A DNA stretch of 64,000 nucleotides from Gemmatimonas sp. (GCF_031426495.1 NZ_JANPLK010000015.1:32571-96570), one strand, 5' to 3'; shown: positions 42,748 to 53,213, counted from the first letter of the stretch. Program-made: numbers and translations. The notes: generated by a model not told the origin, from the letters alone.

Positions 42748-42817
42748 GCGAAGTAAGGGGTACGGAGTCGGGGGTATGGCGTACCCCGTACCCCCGACTC
42801 CGTACCCCTTACTTCGC
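42748..42817. repeat. Perfect 29-bp inverted repeat
   Basis: The arms at 42748-42776 and 42789-42817 are exact reverse complements (beginning GCGAAGTAAGGGGTACGG), separated by 12 bases. The loop region contains a second, nested dyad GGGGTA-TGGCG-TACCCC, so two hairpins compete. The right arm covers the last codons and stop of the minus-strand lipoprotein gene. It could terminate that gene's transcript or be a mobile intergenic repeat. Confidence 0.85.
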
Positions 42818-44125
42818 TGTCATCGCAGCGATATCCGCGCGAAACGCCGCCATGCTCTCAGAAAGAAACCGGCTTTCTTCCTCCTCGACTTTCCCCGCGT
42901 AGTCGCTCATCGCGGTGAATCCGAGATTGCCGAGGAAACGCATGATGGCGCTCTCGCGCACCGTGACGTCGAACTGGCGCGTGAGCAGCGTCTGACCCTC
43001 GGGGCCCGTGCGGAGGCCGAGGGTGAAGAGCACGCCTTTCCCCTCGAAGGGACGACGGAGTGGCGAGCGGAGCAGGCGCTCGGCGATCAGCGGGAGGTGC
43101 CACTCGGGGTCTTTCGTGAAACGCATGGCCCAGCCCCGTTCGCGCGCGCCCCGCATGTGCACGAACTCGCCCTGCATCTTCGTGACGCCCACGGTGAAGA
43201 ACGAGATCTTGGCCAGCGCGTCCACGTGGATCTGCAAGGTGTCGGGCATGCGCCGCGCCGCGCCGAGGATGGGCTGCAGCTGGCCGTCGTGCGACCGGAA
43301 GCGCAGCGTGAGCAGCCGGTCCCGCGCTTCGGCGTCAAACCAGTCCGACCCGCTGCGGTCGGTGAGACGGTACCGATAGCGGGCCGGCTCCACGTACTTG
43401 GAAATGTACTTCGCGAAGGCGGGGAATCCGCGTTTGAGACGGTCTCCACTGACGGTGATCTGCAGCGTGACCAACGTCGAGCCATCGGCCTGTGGCACGG
43501 TGGCGATTGAGTCGATCGTGAGGAGTCGGCCCAAGGCGGCCGTCGTACGTGGGAGTGCCGCGCGGTAGTCGGCCCGCACCGCGGCGGCCGGCCGCTCGGA
43601 CGACAGGAACAGCGCGCGAAAAATGTCGTCGGCCCGGCCGGGCGGCATGAGGCCGACGGCCTGGTCCACGCGCGTGCGCCACGCCCAGTCACTTTCGCCG
43701 AGCTGTTCGAGCTCGATCAGGTGCCGCGAGTCGCCAATCTTGACCGGCATCGGCACACCAGGTCGTGCCGTGAACACGTACTGGGCACCGTTCAGGCCGG
43801 CCTGAATCTCGAGATCGCGGTCGGCCCCGGCGCGGGTGGTCCGCAGGCCCGTCCAGAGGGCCGTGTCGTTTCCCAGCTTCGACGGAGCAAACGCATAGCG
43901 CGCAATGCGCATGCGCGCGGCCGAGAACTTGGGATTCCGCGCCACGTTCGTGAAGCGCGCTTCGATTGCCGCGGCGAGGGCGTCGGCATTCGCCTTGGCG
44001 GAAGCCACGTCGGATCCGTAGGCCAGCGCGGCAGCCCGGCAGCCGCCCAACATCAGCGCAGCGGCCGCGGCGCTTACCAAGACCGTCGCAAGGCGTTGAG
44101 CTGTCGATCGCGGAAGTAGTCGCAT
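42809..44125 (-). CDS. Putative lipoprotein of unknown function
   Basis: The product has 438 residues from the ATG at 44125. It has a signal peptide with lipobox LMLGGC (cysteine near residue 29), so a lipoprotein is likely. The rest is a mixed alpha/beta protein with no motif I recognise; the middle section (about 180-300) is rich in paired beta strands. It is divergent from glnS, and its stop codon lies inside the 29-bp inverted repeat. Confidence 0.7.
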   Translation of the reverse strand: MRLLPRSTAQRLATVLVSAAAAALMLGGCRAAALAYGSDVASAKANADALAAAIEARFTNVARNPKFSAARMRIARYAFAPSKLGNDTALWTGLRTTRAGADRDLEIQAGLNGAQYVFTARPGVPMPVKIGDSRHLIELEQLGESDWAWRTRVDQAVGLMPPGRADDIFRALFLSSERPAAAVRADYRAALPRTTAALGRLLTIDSIATVPQADGSTLVTLQITVSGDRLKRGFPAFAKYISKYVEPARYRYRLTDRSGSDWFDAEARDRLLTLRFRSHDGQLQPILGAARRMPDTLQIHVDALAKISFFTVGVTKMQGEFVHMRGARERGWAMRFTKDPEWHLPLIAERLLRSPLRRPFEGKGVLFTLGLRTGPEGQTLLTRQFDVTVRESAIMRFLGNLGFTAMSDYAGKVEEEESRFLSESMAAFRADIAAMTAK

Positions 44126-44244
44126 GGGATTCCAGTACACCTGTAGAACAGTCAGGTGACATGCTCCGCTCGGCAAGCGCTCGCTGCCGATTACTTTTCG
44201 TGATTCGCGTCGCCCATTGAACGCTGCACTTCTCGGTATCCGCC

Positions 44245-45960
<1,716 letters not shown>

Positions 45961-45976
45961 TTGGCCGGACAAAAAA

Positions 45977-46016
45977 GCGGACTGTGGCGTGCTTACGGCA
46001 CAGTCCGTTTTGTTCT
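45977..46016 (+). terminator. Rho-independent terminator after glnS
   Basis: CGGACTGTG (45978-45986) and CACAGTCCG (45999-46007) form a 9-bp stem followed by TTTTGTTCT. An A-run before it would let it work from the other side too. From here to 46194 there is no gene; TTGCC/GGCAA near 46047-46066 is the only dyad seen. Confidence 0.85.
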
Positions 46017-46194
46017 GTCTCCCCTGCGCAACAATGGTAGAGTTCGGTTGCCATTCGCGTTAGGCAACACATCAGATAAAGCTATACATGGCAATGCGTT
46101 ACATCCAGCGAATGGTCGAGTTCGTCACTGGCATCTCACTTGCCTGACCAAGAGAGCAGAAACGCAGGCATCTCCTCTCTTCGGTCCCGTTCAA

Positions 46195-46839
46195 ATGCGC
46201 GCTCTCCTCGCCATCGCTGTTGCCGCCACGCTCGTCTCGTCGCCCGCTCAGGCGCAGTTCTCGACCTACACCGATCGGGCGTCGTACGAAGCGCAACTCG
46301 GCACGATGGTCATCGACGACTATTCGAACCCAAACTATGTGTTCTCCCAGTCGAATGCGGCGATGAGCGCCGTTCTCGGTGAGACAGACTACACGTCGAC
46401 GGGCTTCAACAACTGGAACCTGGTCACCAGCGGCTTCTACTGCGCTGGCTGCAACGGTTCGTACCGCATGGATTTCCGGAGCACTACCGTATCGACCGGT
46501 GGGTTCGGCGTATACGGCGTCGGTTTCGACTTCTTCAACGACGCATCGCTTCCGTACTCCGCGTTCATCACTTTCGGCGACGGGACGACCACGAACATCC
46601 AACTCCCGGCAAGCTCGTACAACGATCGTGGCTTCTTCGCGGTGACGTCCGACAGGTTGGTCGCCACTATGGACATCGGACTCGCGAACGGCGAGACGAC
46701 GTATAGCGGCAGCTTTGGTCAGGACAACTTGACGATCGGCAACGCGACGGTGGTGCCGGAGCCGAGCACGGTGGTGTTGCTCGCGGCTGGACTCGCCGGG
46801 TTGGGCTTCGCTGGGCGCGCACGACGCCAGCGCGCGTGA
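46195..46839 (+). CDS. PEP-CTERM sorting domain protein
   Basis: The product has 214 residues. It has a signal peptide (residues 1-21, MRALLAIAVAATLVSSPAQA) and a beta-rich body rich in Gly, Ser, Thr, Asn and Tyr. A C-terminal tripartite signal follows: VPEPST, a hydrophobic stretch and the basic end RARRQRA. This is the exosortase substrate signature, so the protein is exported and probably anchored or released with the exopolysaccharide system. No exosortase gene is in the window. Confidence 0.85.
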   Translation: MRALLAIAVAATLVSSPAQAQFSTYTDRASYEAQLGTMVIDDYSNPNYVFSQSNAAMSAVLGETDYTSTGFNNWNLVTSGFYCAGCNGSYRMDFRSTTVSTGGFGVYGVGFDFFNDASLPYSAFITFGDGTTTNIQLPASSYNDRGFFAVTSDRLVATMDIGLANGETTYSGSFGQDNLTIGNATVVPEPSTVVLLAAGLAGLGFAGRARRQRA

Positions 46840-47031
46840 ATAGCGCTACCGCGCACGGGGCCCGGGGCTACGTCGCGCAGTCGTCTCACGGTTTCGGAGC
46901 GCGACGACAGGGTGACGTGAATTGATCATGCACGCGTAACGGGGGTGACGGAGTTCCGTCGCCCCTGTTGCACGTTGCGGCATGAGCATGTCGCCGCCGA
47001 GTTGCGGAAAACGCCGAGGGCCGAGCAAACT

Positions 47032-47634
47032 ATGGGTATGCCAATCGCGCACGAGCGTCGCTGGTCGGTTGCGGACGTCTGGGCGTTGCCGGACGATCCT
47101 CACCATCGCTACGAGACCGTGGATGGGGAGTTGCTGGTGAGCCCCATGCCCAGGTTCGCGCACCAGCGCGCGGTCGCCGAGCTCGGGCTCATGATCGGCG
47201 CCTATGTGAAGCGTCAAGGCATCGGCGAGATGATGTTCTCGCCGTACGATGTCGTGCTCGACCCCTACACGTTGATGCAGCCGGACGTGCTGGCCATTGC
47301 TCCGGTCGGCCTCGATGTAGTGCGAGGGAACGTGGCACCGCCGCCGCCCTATCTCGCGGTCGAGGTCTTGTCGCCGAGCACGGCGCGGGCCGATCGCCTG
47401 TGCAAGCGGCCGAGGTATCAGCGCGCGGCGATCGAGTGTTGGCTGATCGACTTGGACTCGCAGCTCATCGAACGGTGGACACCCGACGTCGACCGACCCG
47501 AGATCTGCGCCGAGCGCCTGATGTGGCAGCCAGCCGGAGCCAGAGACGCGTTCGAGCTGGACGTCGCCGTGCTGATGCTCGCGATACTGGGGTCGGACGA
47601 CACGGGTGCCGCGGGCACTACCGTCCAGCCGTGA
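47032..47634 (+). CDS. Uma2-family (DUF820) putative endonuclease
   Basis: The product has 200 residues, a PD-(D/E)xK-type fold. It has YETVDGELLVSPMPRFAHQ at the start, the metal-binding core LMQPDVLAI, and LAVEVLSPSTARADRLCKRPRYQ, cited as the E-x-L-S-P-S motif with the following K/Y. The family is abundant in cyanobacteria and other environmental bacteria; its biological role is unknown. ATG at 47032 or 47038. It lies just before tRNA-Gln. Confidence 0.85.
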   Translation: MGMPIAHERRWSVADVWALPDDPHHRYETVDGELLVSPMPRFAHQRAVAELGLMIGAYVKRQGIGEMMFSPYDVVLDPYTLMQPDVLAIAPVGLDVVRGNVAPPPPYLAVEVLSPSTARADRLCKRPRYQRAAIECWLIDLDSQLIERWTPDVDRPEICAERLMWQPAGARDAFELDVAVLMLAILGSDDTGAAGTTVQP

Positions 47635-47683
47635 GTCTTCTATATTTGGGGTTCCAAAGGGTTTCGGCCCGTTGGATGCCAGG

Positions 47684-47756
47684 TGCCCCTTAGCTCAATT
47701 GGCAGAGCGTCTGACTCTGACTCAGAAGGTTCTAGGTTCGATTCCTAGAGGGGCAA
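47684..47756 (+). tRNA. tRNA-Gln(CTG)
   Basis: The cloverleaf has 73 bases. The acceptor TGCCCCT pairs with AGGGGCA, with the U1-A72 pair typical of tRNA-Gln. The D arm is TAGCTCAATTGGCAGAGC. The anticodon stem TCTGA/TCAGA has loop CTCTGAC, giving anticodon CTG. The T arm is CTAGGTTCGATTCCTAG. The discriminator is A and CCA is not encoded. Accessory DNA begins immediately downstream, so its 3' end is a candidate integration site. Confidence 0.93.
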
Positions 47757-47785
47757 TAGTAGAAGTTGTTGTGAAGTAAGCGCTT

Positions 47786-47812
47786 AGCCTCGGTCTACGA
47801 CCGGGGCTTTGT
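47786..47812 (+). terminator. Terminator downstream of tRNA-Gln
   Basis: AGCCTCGGTC (47786-47795) and GACCGGGGCT (47799-47808), with one G-T pair and a three-base loop, are followed by TTTGTG. It ends the tRNA transcript. Confidence 0.7.
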
Positions 47813-47892
47813 GCTGTGTTGGACTCCCGGAAGAAAGCCGGAAGATCCGAGTGGCCGTTGACACGGACACGACCCTCAGTCGGAGAGTGCCA

Positions 47893-48681
47893 ATGAATTG
47901 GGAGAGCGCGATTATCGCAGCGTCGGCGACGCGTCCGACGCCTTTGCTCGCTGAGACATTCCAACACCGCTACGACACGGCGTCGGAGCCCATTCGAGTC
48001 ACCGCTTCAGATGACCGTACTTGGGTAGTAAAGGGTGCGGCGGGCGAAAGGCAGATAGTCAACGAGCAAATTGTTGGGCGCCTCGGTTTAGCACTTGGTG
48101 CCCCGGTGCCCCAGATCGGCTACGTCCACGTTAGCGAAGAGTTTCTCTCTGCCGAGGCATCTCTGCTCAAGCCTCCCTCTGGCCTACAGCCCTTCATGCC
48201 AGGCGACTGGCATGGCTCGGTTTGGGTAGATGGCGTAATCGAGGCGCGCAGGATGTTGTGGGAGCACGCCATTGATCCGGCAAATGCCAATCGTTTCGCT
48301 CGTTTGGCGTTCTTGTACGGCTGGTGCTGCTGTGAACAGGATCACCAGTTTCTGTATTTAAAAACGCCTCCTCACCTAGTGTTCTCGCATGACCACGGAC
48401 ACTTTTTCTGCAACGCCCCCGATTGGAACGTGCAGTGCCTCGAAGAGGCGCCTATCGCCATACTTGACAACAAGATAGTTTCTAATTGTGACCTAGGTCG
48501 TCCTGAGTTGACCGAAGCGCTGGATGCATTTCGCGCCCTCGATGTCGACGAGGTCATCGCAGGTGCAGTCGCCGCTCCGCTAGAAAACTGGGGTGTATCC
48601 TTGGAAGAACGAGTGGCGATGGCCGAGTACCTCTTCGAAAGGCACGCAAGATTGTGTTCCCTCGATCTCGGCAATTCCTGA
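47893..48681 (+). CDS. HipA-like kinase (HipA_2 type)
   Basis: The product has 262 residues from the ATG at 47893. It resembles the short HipA-related kinases. A candidate ATP lysine is K47 (TWVVK), followed by ERQIVNEQIVGRLGLALGAPVP, a catalytic-loop-like DHQ (150-152) and a metal-binding-like DHG (167-169). It is half the size of HipA proper and has no HipB-like repressor. The following gene, 6 bp away, encodes DUF3037, the usual partner of this family. A toxin-antitoxin or defence role is an inference. Codon use is less GC-biased than in the genes before tRNA-Gln. Confidence 0.7.
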   Translation: MNWESAIIAASATRPTPLLAETFQHRYDTASEPIRVTASDDRTWVVKGAAGERQIVNEQIVGRLGLALGAPVPQIGYVHVSEEFLSAEASLLKPPSGLQPFMPGDWHGSVWVDGVIEARRMLWEHAIDPANANRFARLAFLYGWCCCEQDHQFLYLKTPPHLVFSHDHGHFFCNAPDWNVQCLEEAPIAILDNKIVSNCDLGRPELTEALDAFRALDVDEVIAGAVAAPLENWGVSLEERVAMAEYLFERHARLCSLDLGNS

Positions 48682-48687
48682 GGCCCC

Positions 48688-49560
48688 ATGGCACGATATA
48701 GCGTGATTCAGTATCTGCCAGATCCTTTGGCGGAAGAAAAAGTGAACATCGGGGTCGTCGCGTTTGACGAGTCTGGTGCTTTCGTGCGGTTCTCGACTGA
48801 TTGGGCACGGCTGCGCCGATTCGGGCGTGAGGATATTCAGTTTCTCAAATTGTTCGCTGCGGACTTTCAACGGCGTTCCAAGTCGCTCTCTCCACTCAGT
48901 GGGAATGATAGTGCCGACATCGAGGTGGAAGAGTTCTTGGCGATGGCCGGCAGTTGGAGCAACAGCATTCAATTTTCGGTGCCTCGGGGCTCGTTAAAGC
49001 CAGCGGCACGGCTGTTAGAAGAGGTAGCGCAACGTTTTCTTGCTAAGAGAGCTGAGCCTCGGTCCGAGCTTGTCCGCGACAGAGAGGAAGCCAGGAGCTT
49101 CGTTCGTCGCGAGGTAAGAAAGGCGTTGACTGGGCGTTTGGTTCCTGAGATCGCTGACCATTTGATTCGCGAACGAGTCGCAATCGAGGGAAAGTACAGC
49201 TCTCACAGTTTTGACCTAGTTGTAGCGAACGGACACCCGTACTTCGCCGCTCAAGCGCTCTCTTTTGAGGTTCCCCGTTACTCAGACCTAAAGAAGTCTG
49301 TAGAAGCCGTCGCGTGGAACTTGGATGACGTTCATGACTTGCTGCCGAATCTTCCACTTGCTGTAATCGCTCTAACACCGCGAAACGAAGTGCAGCACTA
49401 CGGGCGCAACCTTGACTTGATGAAGTCGGCGCAGCGTATGTATGAGAATATCGGGGCCACTTTTGTGGAAGAGTCTGCAGTGCAGGAGTGGGCAACGAGT
49501 ACGGCAGAGAGAACACTGAATTTCCAGCAACTCTCGCTCGCAGATCCGAAGTCGTGGTAG
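48688..49560 (+). CDS. DUF3037 domain-containing protein
   Basis: The product has 290 residues and opens with the DUF3037 signature YSVIQYLPDPLAEEKVNIGVVAFD, cited here by its start. The C-terminal 150 residues (SFDLVVANGHPYFAAQALSFEV) look like a restriction-endonuclease-like alpha/beta fold, but I cannot identify catalytic residues. It is 6 bp downstream of the HipA-like gene and ends in a strong terminator, so the two form a bicistronic unit. Confidence 0.75.
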   Translation: MARYSVIQYLPDPLAEEKVNIGVVAFDESGAFVRFSTDWARLRRFGREDIQFLKLFAADFQRRSKSLSPLSGNDSADIEVEEFLAMAGSWSNSIQFSVPRGSLKPAARLLEEVAQRFLAKRAEPRSELVRDREEARSFVRREVRKALTGRLVPEIADHLIRERVAIEGKYSSHSFDLVVANGHPYFAAQALSFEVPRYSDLKKSVEAVAWNLDDVHDLLPNLPLAVIALTPRNEVQHYGRNLDLMKSAQRMYENIGATFVEESAVQEWATSTAERTLNFQQLSLADPKSW

Positions 49561-49564
49561 TGAT

Positions 49565-49599
49565 CGAGAGGACCTCCGTCAGGAGGTCCTCTCGCTTTC
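49565..49599 (+). terminator. Terminator after the HipA-like/DUF3037 operon
   Basis: CGAGAGGACCTCC (49565-49577) and GGAGGTCCTCTCG (49582-49594) form a perfect 13-bp stem with a GTCA loop, followed by CTTTC. It also faces the convergent gene ending at 49623. Confidence 0.8.
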
Positions 49600-49622
49600 A
49601 GAGTCCCTCCGTCGCTTGTAGT

Positions 49623-50609
49623 CTATTGGTCTATCGACAACAGCTGGCGGAGTGTCGCCGCCATGAGGTCAAGGTAGTAGTCGGCAGTAGCCAATGACTC
49701 CGTTGGGCCCTCCGGCAGGCCATGACGCGCACCGACATCACCGCTTGTCCGGCCATGGATATACTTGGCAACGGCAGCAACCTCCGCTGATAATCGGCCT
49801 TGCCTTACAAGGGCTGACAACGCGCCGCCCGCCGTATCTGCATCATTCCCTATGAGGAGGCGTGCGAGAGCCTCTACAGCATGCGCGGCGTTTGCTATTG
49901 CCCCGCCAGAATCCGGGCGGGTCTTTCCTCGAAGCGCCGTCGCTTTATCCCAATACGCCAGGACGCCGCGGTATCTCGGTGCAGTCAGCATCGTGCGTAT
50001 CTCATACGCGGTGAGCAGCCCGTGGGTGGCCCGAAATCCACCGAGCGCCTCCAGTTCAAGCCGGCTATGCGCAGGAGTTTCACGGACTTCCCAGCTGTGA
50101 TCGCGGAGATCCATTACCGATCGTCGAAGCTGCTCGAACGGGCGATTTACGAAAAACGCTAGGAGCAAGTCGACCACGGCCGAGATTCCAAATGGCGTCG
50201 TGAGCCTAACGATATCCGAAACGAGTACGTCAGGTCGCGCAATCGAGACAGTCCTTTGCCGAAGCATTTGGATCAGGAAGTGCGTATCCATCGGCATGGA
50301 ATCCTCGTTCCCTGGACGCCACGATTCTCCTTTTCTCACGGCCTCGTCGAACTGCGACCACAAGTACCATGTCGCGAGGGACAGGAACGGGGAAGAAATC
50401 CCAGGCACCTTGAACGTATTCGCAATCGCGGCCGCGTCGAATCCCCGAGAAGTGTAGACGGCAAGGCCGCAAGGCGCTGAGTCGGGCGTAAGGCGCAAGA
50501 CAAAATGTGATGTCGCGTTCGAGGGGTCGTGGATCGCCCGAATGACCTGTATACCTTTCTTGCCATCGGATGAGGTGATCACTCTCGGGATGAATTCCGG
50601 CGCAGTCAT
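49623..50609 (-). CDS. Unknown protein with Abi-C-like C-terminal region
   Basis: The product has 328 residues. The N-terminal 130 residues show no familiar motif. The C-terminal third (AIANAAHAVEALARLLIGND, then SGDVGARHG) has the helical pattern and final R-H-G seen in the abortive-infection C-terminal (Abi-C) family. This is a pattern match by eye only. It lies in the low-GC stretch with other defence-like genes and is transcribed against them. Confidence 0.55.
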   Translation of the reverse strand: MTAPEFIPRVITSSDGKKGIQVIRAIHDPSNATSHFVLRLTPDSAPCGLAVYTSRGFDAAAIANTFKVPGISSPFLSLATWYLWSQFDEAVRKGESWRPGNEDSMPMDTHFLIQMLRQRTVSIARPDVLVSDIVRLTTPFGISAVVDLLLAFFVNRPFEQLRRSVMDLRDHSWEVRETPAHSRLELEALGGFRATHGLLTAYEIRTMLTAPRYRGVLAYWDKATALRGKTRPDSGGAIANAAHAVEALARLLIGNDADTAGGALSALVRQGRLSAEVAAVAKYIHGRTSGDVGARHGLPEGPTESLATADYYLDLMAATLRQLLSIDQ

Positions 50610-50753
50610 GCAACAACGTCCGTGTAGTTGGCAGAGGTTGACTATCGTCGCTTAGAAGGATGAGATCAATGAGCACTGGAGCATGTGTGCAAAGCAACGT
50701 AAAATCTACAGGTCTCTGTTTGTGCGATCGGTGGATCTCAGCTTAGGTAGTGT

Positions 50754-51002
50754 ATGGCCTCCCTCTGTCGCCTATTCGGCGCCGTCATGCTACTCGCTGC
50801 GACGGCAGCGTTCGGTACCAACCAGTCAGCGATGGCCGCTGCGAAAGCGACCGTCTCGTGGATATCGTTCACTGCAGAGCGCGTGGCGGACGTTATCGCG
50901 AAAGCCCGGCAGCGCAAGCAGGCTTACGCGCAAGGGCCGCTCGTACAACCATTGAGCGAAGCAGTGCTCGCACAATTGTGGCTTCCACGCGCGGGCAAGT
51001 AG
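50754..51002 (+). CDS. Possible small secreted protein
   Basis: The product has 82 residues, with a hydrophobic N-terminus that could be a signal peptide (LCRLFGAVMLLAATAAFG) and a basic remainder. Its ribosome site is weak. It lies alone in the 484-bp space 50610-51093, which otherwise holds nothing that I recognise. It may not be a real gene. Confidence 0.3.
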   Translation: MASLCRLFGAVMLLAATAAFGTNQSAMAAAKATVSWISFTAERVADVIAKARQRKQAYAQGPLVQPLSEAVLAQLWLPRAGK

Positions 51003-51093
51003 TCAGCGGCGACGCGAATCCAATGCTGATCGCCCGCGCGTAGGCTTTGCTGTGCTCGCTTCCGTCCACTCCCCACGTCAGACTTTCTTGTAA

Positions 51094-52281
51094 ATGTCGC
51101 GGACCACGCGCGTTCTGCGGTTCTTCTTTTCGAGCCCAAGCGGTTTTGGAGCGGAAAGAGCCGTTGCCAAGAAGATCTTCTCGCGGTTGAACGCGGTTAT
51201 CGATCCTCTCGAAGCCATGCGCTGCGAACTCGTTGACTTTCGCAGCGCGGTGTTTCCCGCGCACGGTGCTGATGCTCAATCGGTGATCAATGCCCAGCTC
51301 TCCGGGGGGTACGAGGTCTATCTCGGGCTAATGGGCGCAAAACTCGGGACTCGGACCTCGCGGGCGGCGTCGGGGACCGTTGAAGAGTACGAAGTCGCCC
51401 TCGCGTGGAAACAGCGCGAGCCGCTATCCCTCGAAATCATGTGGTACTTTAGGCGTCCGGGCGAGGCTCTCGCTTCAACGCGGGACTACGCCGAAGTGCG
51501 CGCGTTTCGAGATCGTGTCTCGACTGACGGGTGCCTCTATAGCGAATTCGGGGACGCAAAAGAGTTCGGGGCGCAGCTTTGGGTACACCTTCCACTGCTA
51601 GTTAAGGCGTGGCGCGATCAAAGCGGTAGCTCAGCGCAACGATCCTCCGATGAAGTGAGCTCGGAAGAAGAGAGTCGCAGGCGCTTTGAGGAGACACTAA
51701 ACCGCGAGGCCGATAACTGTCGACAGGCGTTTGATCGATTTGCGTCGCTGTTGAATGAGAGAAGCGAGCTACTGGGCGATTACTCGTCAGCGTTACAGGA
51801 GGCCGCTACCGCGATCAATGAGCTCGCGAGGACGCAGCCCGGCGATTTCTTTGCCCTCAAGAGCATCGTGCGCGCCACTGCTGCAAAGATCGACCGGTCA
51901 GCCTATAGTATGGAGCTGCTCGACACCGAGATCGGGAAGCAGGGCGAACTTGCATTTCAGTCGTTCGGTCAGTTCTTAGGCGCACTTGTGCTGTTTAGCA
52001 AGGAGATCAATCGGGATCCCATATGGCAACTTTCGCTCAGCCTATTGGATGCAGTCCTGCAAATCGCTGTCGAAGCGAGCCTCGAAGCTGAAGCGGCGTC
52101 GCGCGAGCTTGCGGGCGTCATCAATCTAGATGCCGATCCACTGAGCGAGCCTATTCAGAGGGCCGGGCGCCGGGTCGCGCGTTCAAATGCGAGAGTCACC
52201 GGCGAGATTATCGCTGTGCGGCGCGCGTCGATTCTGGCGCAACGAACGATTGCAGCGTTGTTGGCTACTCCCAAAGTATAA
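51094..52281 (+). CDS. DUF4062-like protein with helical C-terminus
   Basis: The product has 395 residues. The first 110 follow the DUF4062 pattern: FFFSSPSGFGAERAVAKKIF, then DAQSVINAQLSGGYEVYLGLMGAKLGT and SGTVEEYEVA (from residue 93), given by their starts. Such domains are TIR-like or effector-associated modules at the N-terminus of signalling and defence proteins. Residues 200-395 are helical and could be a coiled-coil or sensor domain, with no NTPase motif. The next gene encodes a HEPN-like protein. Confidence 0.6.
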   Translation: MSRTTRVLRFFFSSPSGFGAERAVAKKIFSRLNAVIDPLEAMRCELVDFRSAVFPAHGADAQSVINAQLSGGYEVYLGLMGAKLGTRTSRAASGTVEEYEVALAWKQREPLSLEIMWYFRRPGEALASTRDYAEVRAFRDRVSTDGCLYSEFGDAKEFGAQLWVHLPLLVKAWRDQSGSSAQRSSDEVSSEEESRRRFEETLNREADNCRQAFDRFASLLNERSELLGDYSSALQEAATAINELARTQPGDFFALKSIVRATAAKIDRSAYSMELLDTEIGKQGELAFQSFGQFLGALVLFSKEINRDPIWQLSLSLLDAVLQIAVEASLEAEAASRELAGVINLDADPLSEPIQRAGRRVARSNARVTGEIIAVRRASILAQRTIAALLATPKV

Positions 52282-52405
52282 GGAATGGCGGTTAGTCCGT
52301 AGCGCTTCACGAAGAACGCGACGTCCGAGTGCGAACCCGGCTCGCGTCGCACTGTCTGCGCAAAGCGGCATCAGACAATCACCCGTCACTACTGAGGCGC
52401 AGAGA

Positions 52406-53182
52406 ATGAGCCAGGATCCTTCGGAGCCTATTCGCGCCATCTTGTTGCGGGAAGCCCAAATTCGAAAGCTGCGAAGACAGCCAAGCTTCATCGCGATGCT
52501 TTGCCTCGCACGAGCGACAAATACGATTCGTTTCATCGTCGATGCGATCATGGTCGACTCTCGCGGGGACTCGGTGAGTGCCGTCCGCGCACGATACTCC
52601 GGCGGGATTCTTTTGGCCGGCGCAACGTGCGAGGCGCTTTCAACTGCGGTGCGCGTGCAGAAGAACATCGACATGTTCGCGGGCGCTGATCGTCTTGCCG
52701 ACCTAGTGCGCTATCCCCTTGTGGTGCGACTTCGCCAACAGAACGGATTTTTCGGACGGGTCCGCAATCAGACGGCCTTCCATTTCAACGAGCGCGAGAC
52801 CCGTGAGAGTTTGAGCCGGGAGCATCCAGATCCGTGCATTCTCGCGCTTGACGACGACGACTGCTGGGGGGCGTTCTACCCGCTGATCGACCTTGGCGTG
52901 AGCCTTCGGAATGATGCTGATCACACGCCTACACGTGCCGAGCTTACACAATTCTTGATCGACTTCCCCGCCTTGGGTTCAATCGGCATACCGAAGGAGA
53001 ATGCCTCAAATCCAGAGGTGGAGCGCTATGCGATGTGCATGATGGGGTCGCTTAACGTGGCGGTCGCATTCTGCGATATTGTAAGCGAGTTGATGCGCGC
53101 AGCACTTGGCGAGTGGGGCGCGAGAGCTGGCGTGCCCGACGATGAGGGCAGTATTAGCGGACGTCGAGGGAAACTCCTGTAG
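52406..53182 (+). CDS. Putative HEPN-like protein
   Basis: The product has 258 residues from the ATG at 52406, mainly helical. R120-N-Q-T-A-F-H126 fits the R-x4-6-H motif of HEPN RNases and sits in the sentence-like run GRVRNQTAFHFNE seen in a family of helical proteins. It follows the DUF4062-like gene by 125 bp on the same strand. The RNase role is an inference; no homolog can be named with confidence. Confidence 0.5.
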   Translation: MSQDPSEPIRAILLREAQIRKLRRQPSFIAMLCLARATNTIRFIVDAIMVDSRGDSVSAVRARYSGGILLAGATCEALSTAVRVQKNIDMFAGADRLADLVRYPLVVRLRQQNGFFGRVRNQTAFHFNERETRESLSREHPDPCILALDDDDCWGAFYPLIDLGVSLRNDADHTPTRAELTQFLIDFPALGSIGIPKENASNPEVERYAMCMMGSLNVAVAFCDIVSELMRAALGEWGARAGVPDDEGSISGRRGKLL

Positions 53183-53213
53183 GAGCCCAGCTTGCGCCCC
53201 CCTCCACGTATTT

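Noticed and set aside
47722..47967. Minus-strand ORF ending APLGIEPRTF
   Set aside because: This ending is the known spurious translation of an antisense tRNA; the region is tRNA-Gln and its terminator.
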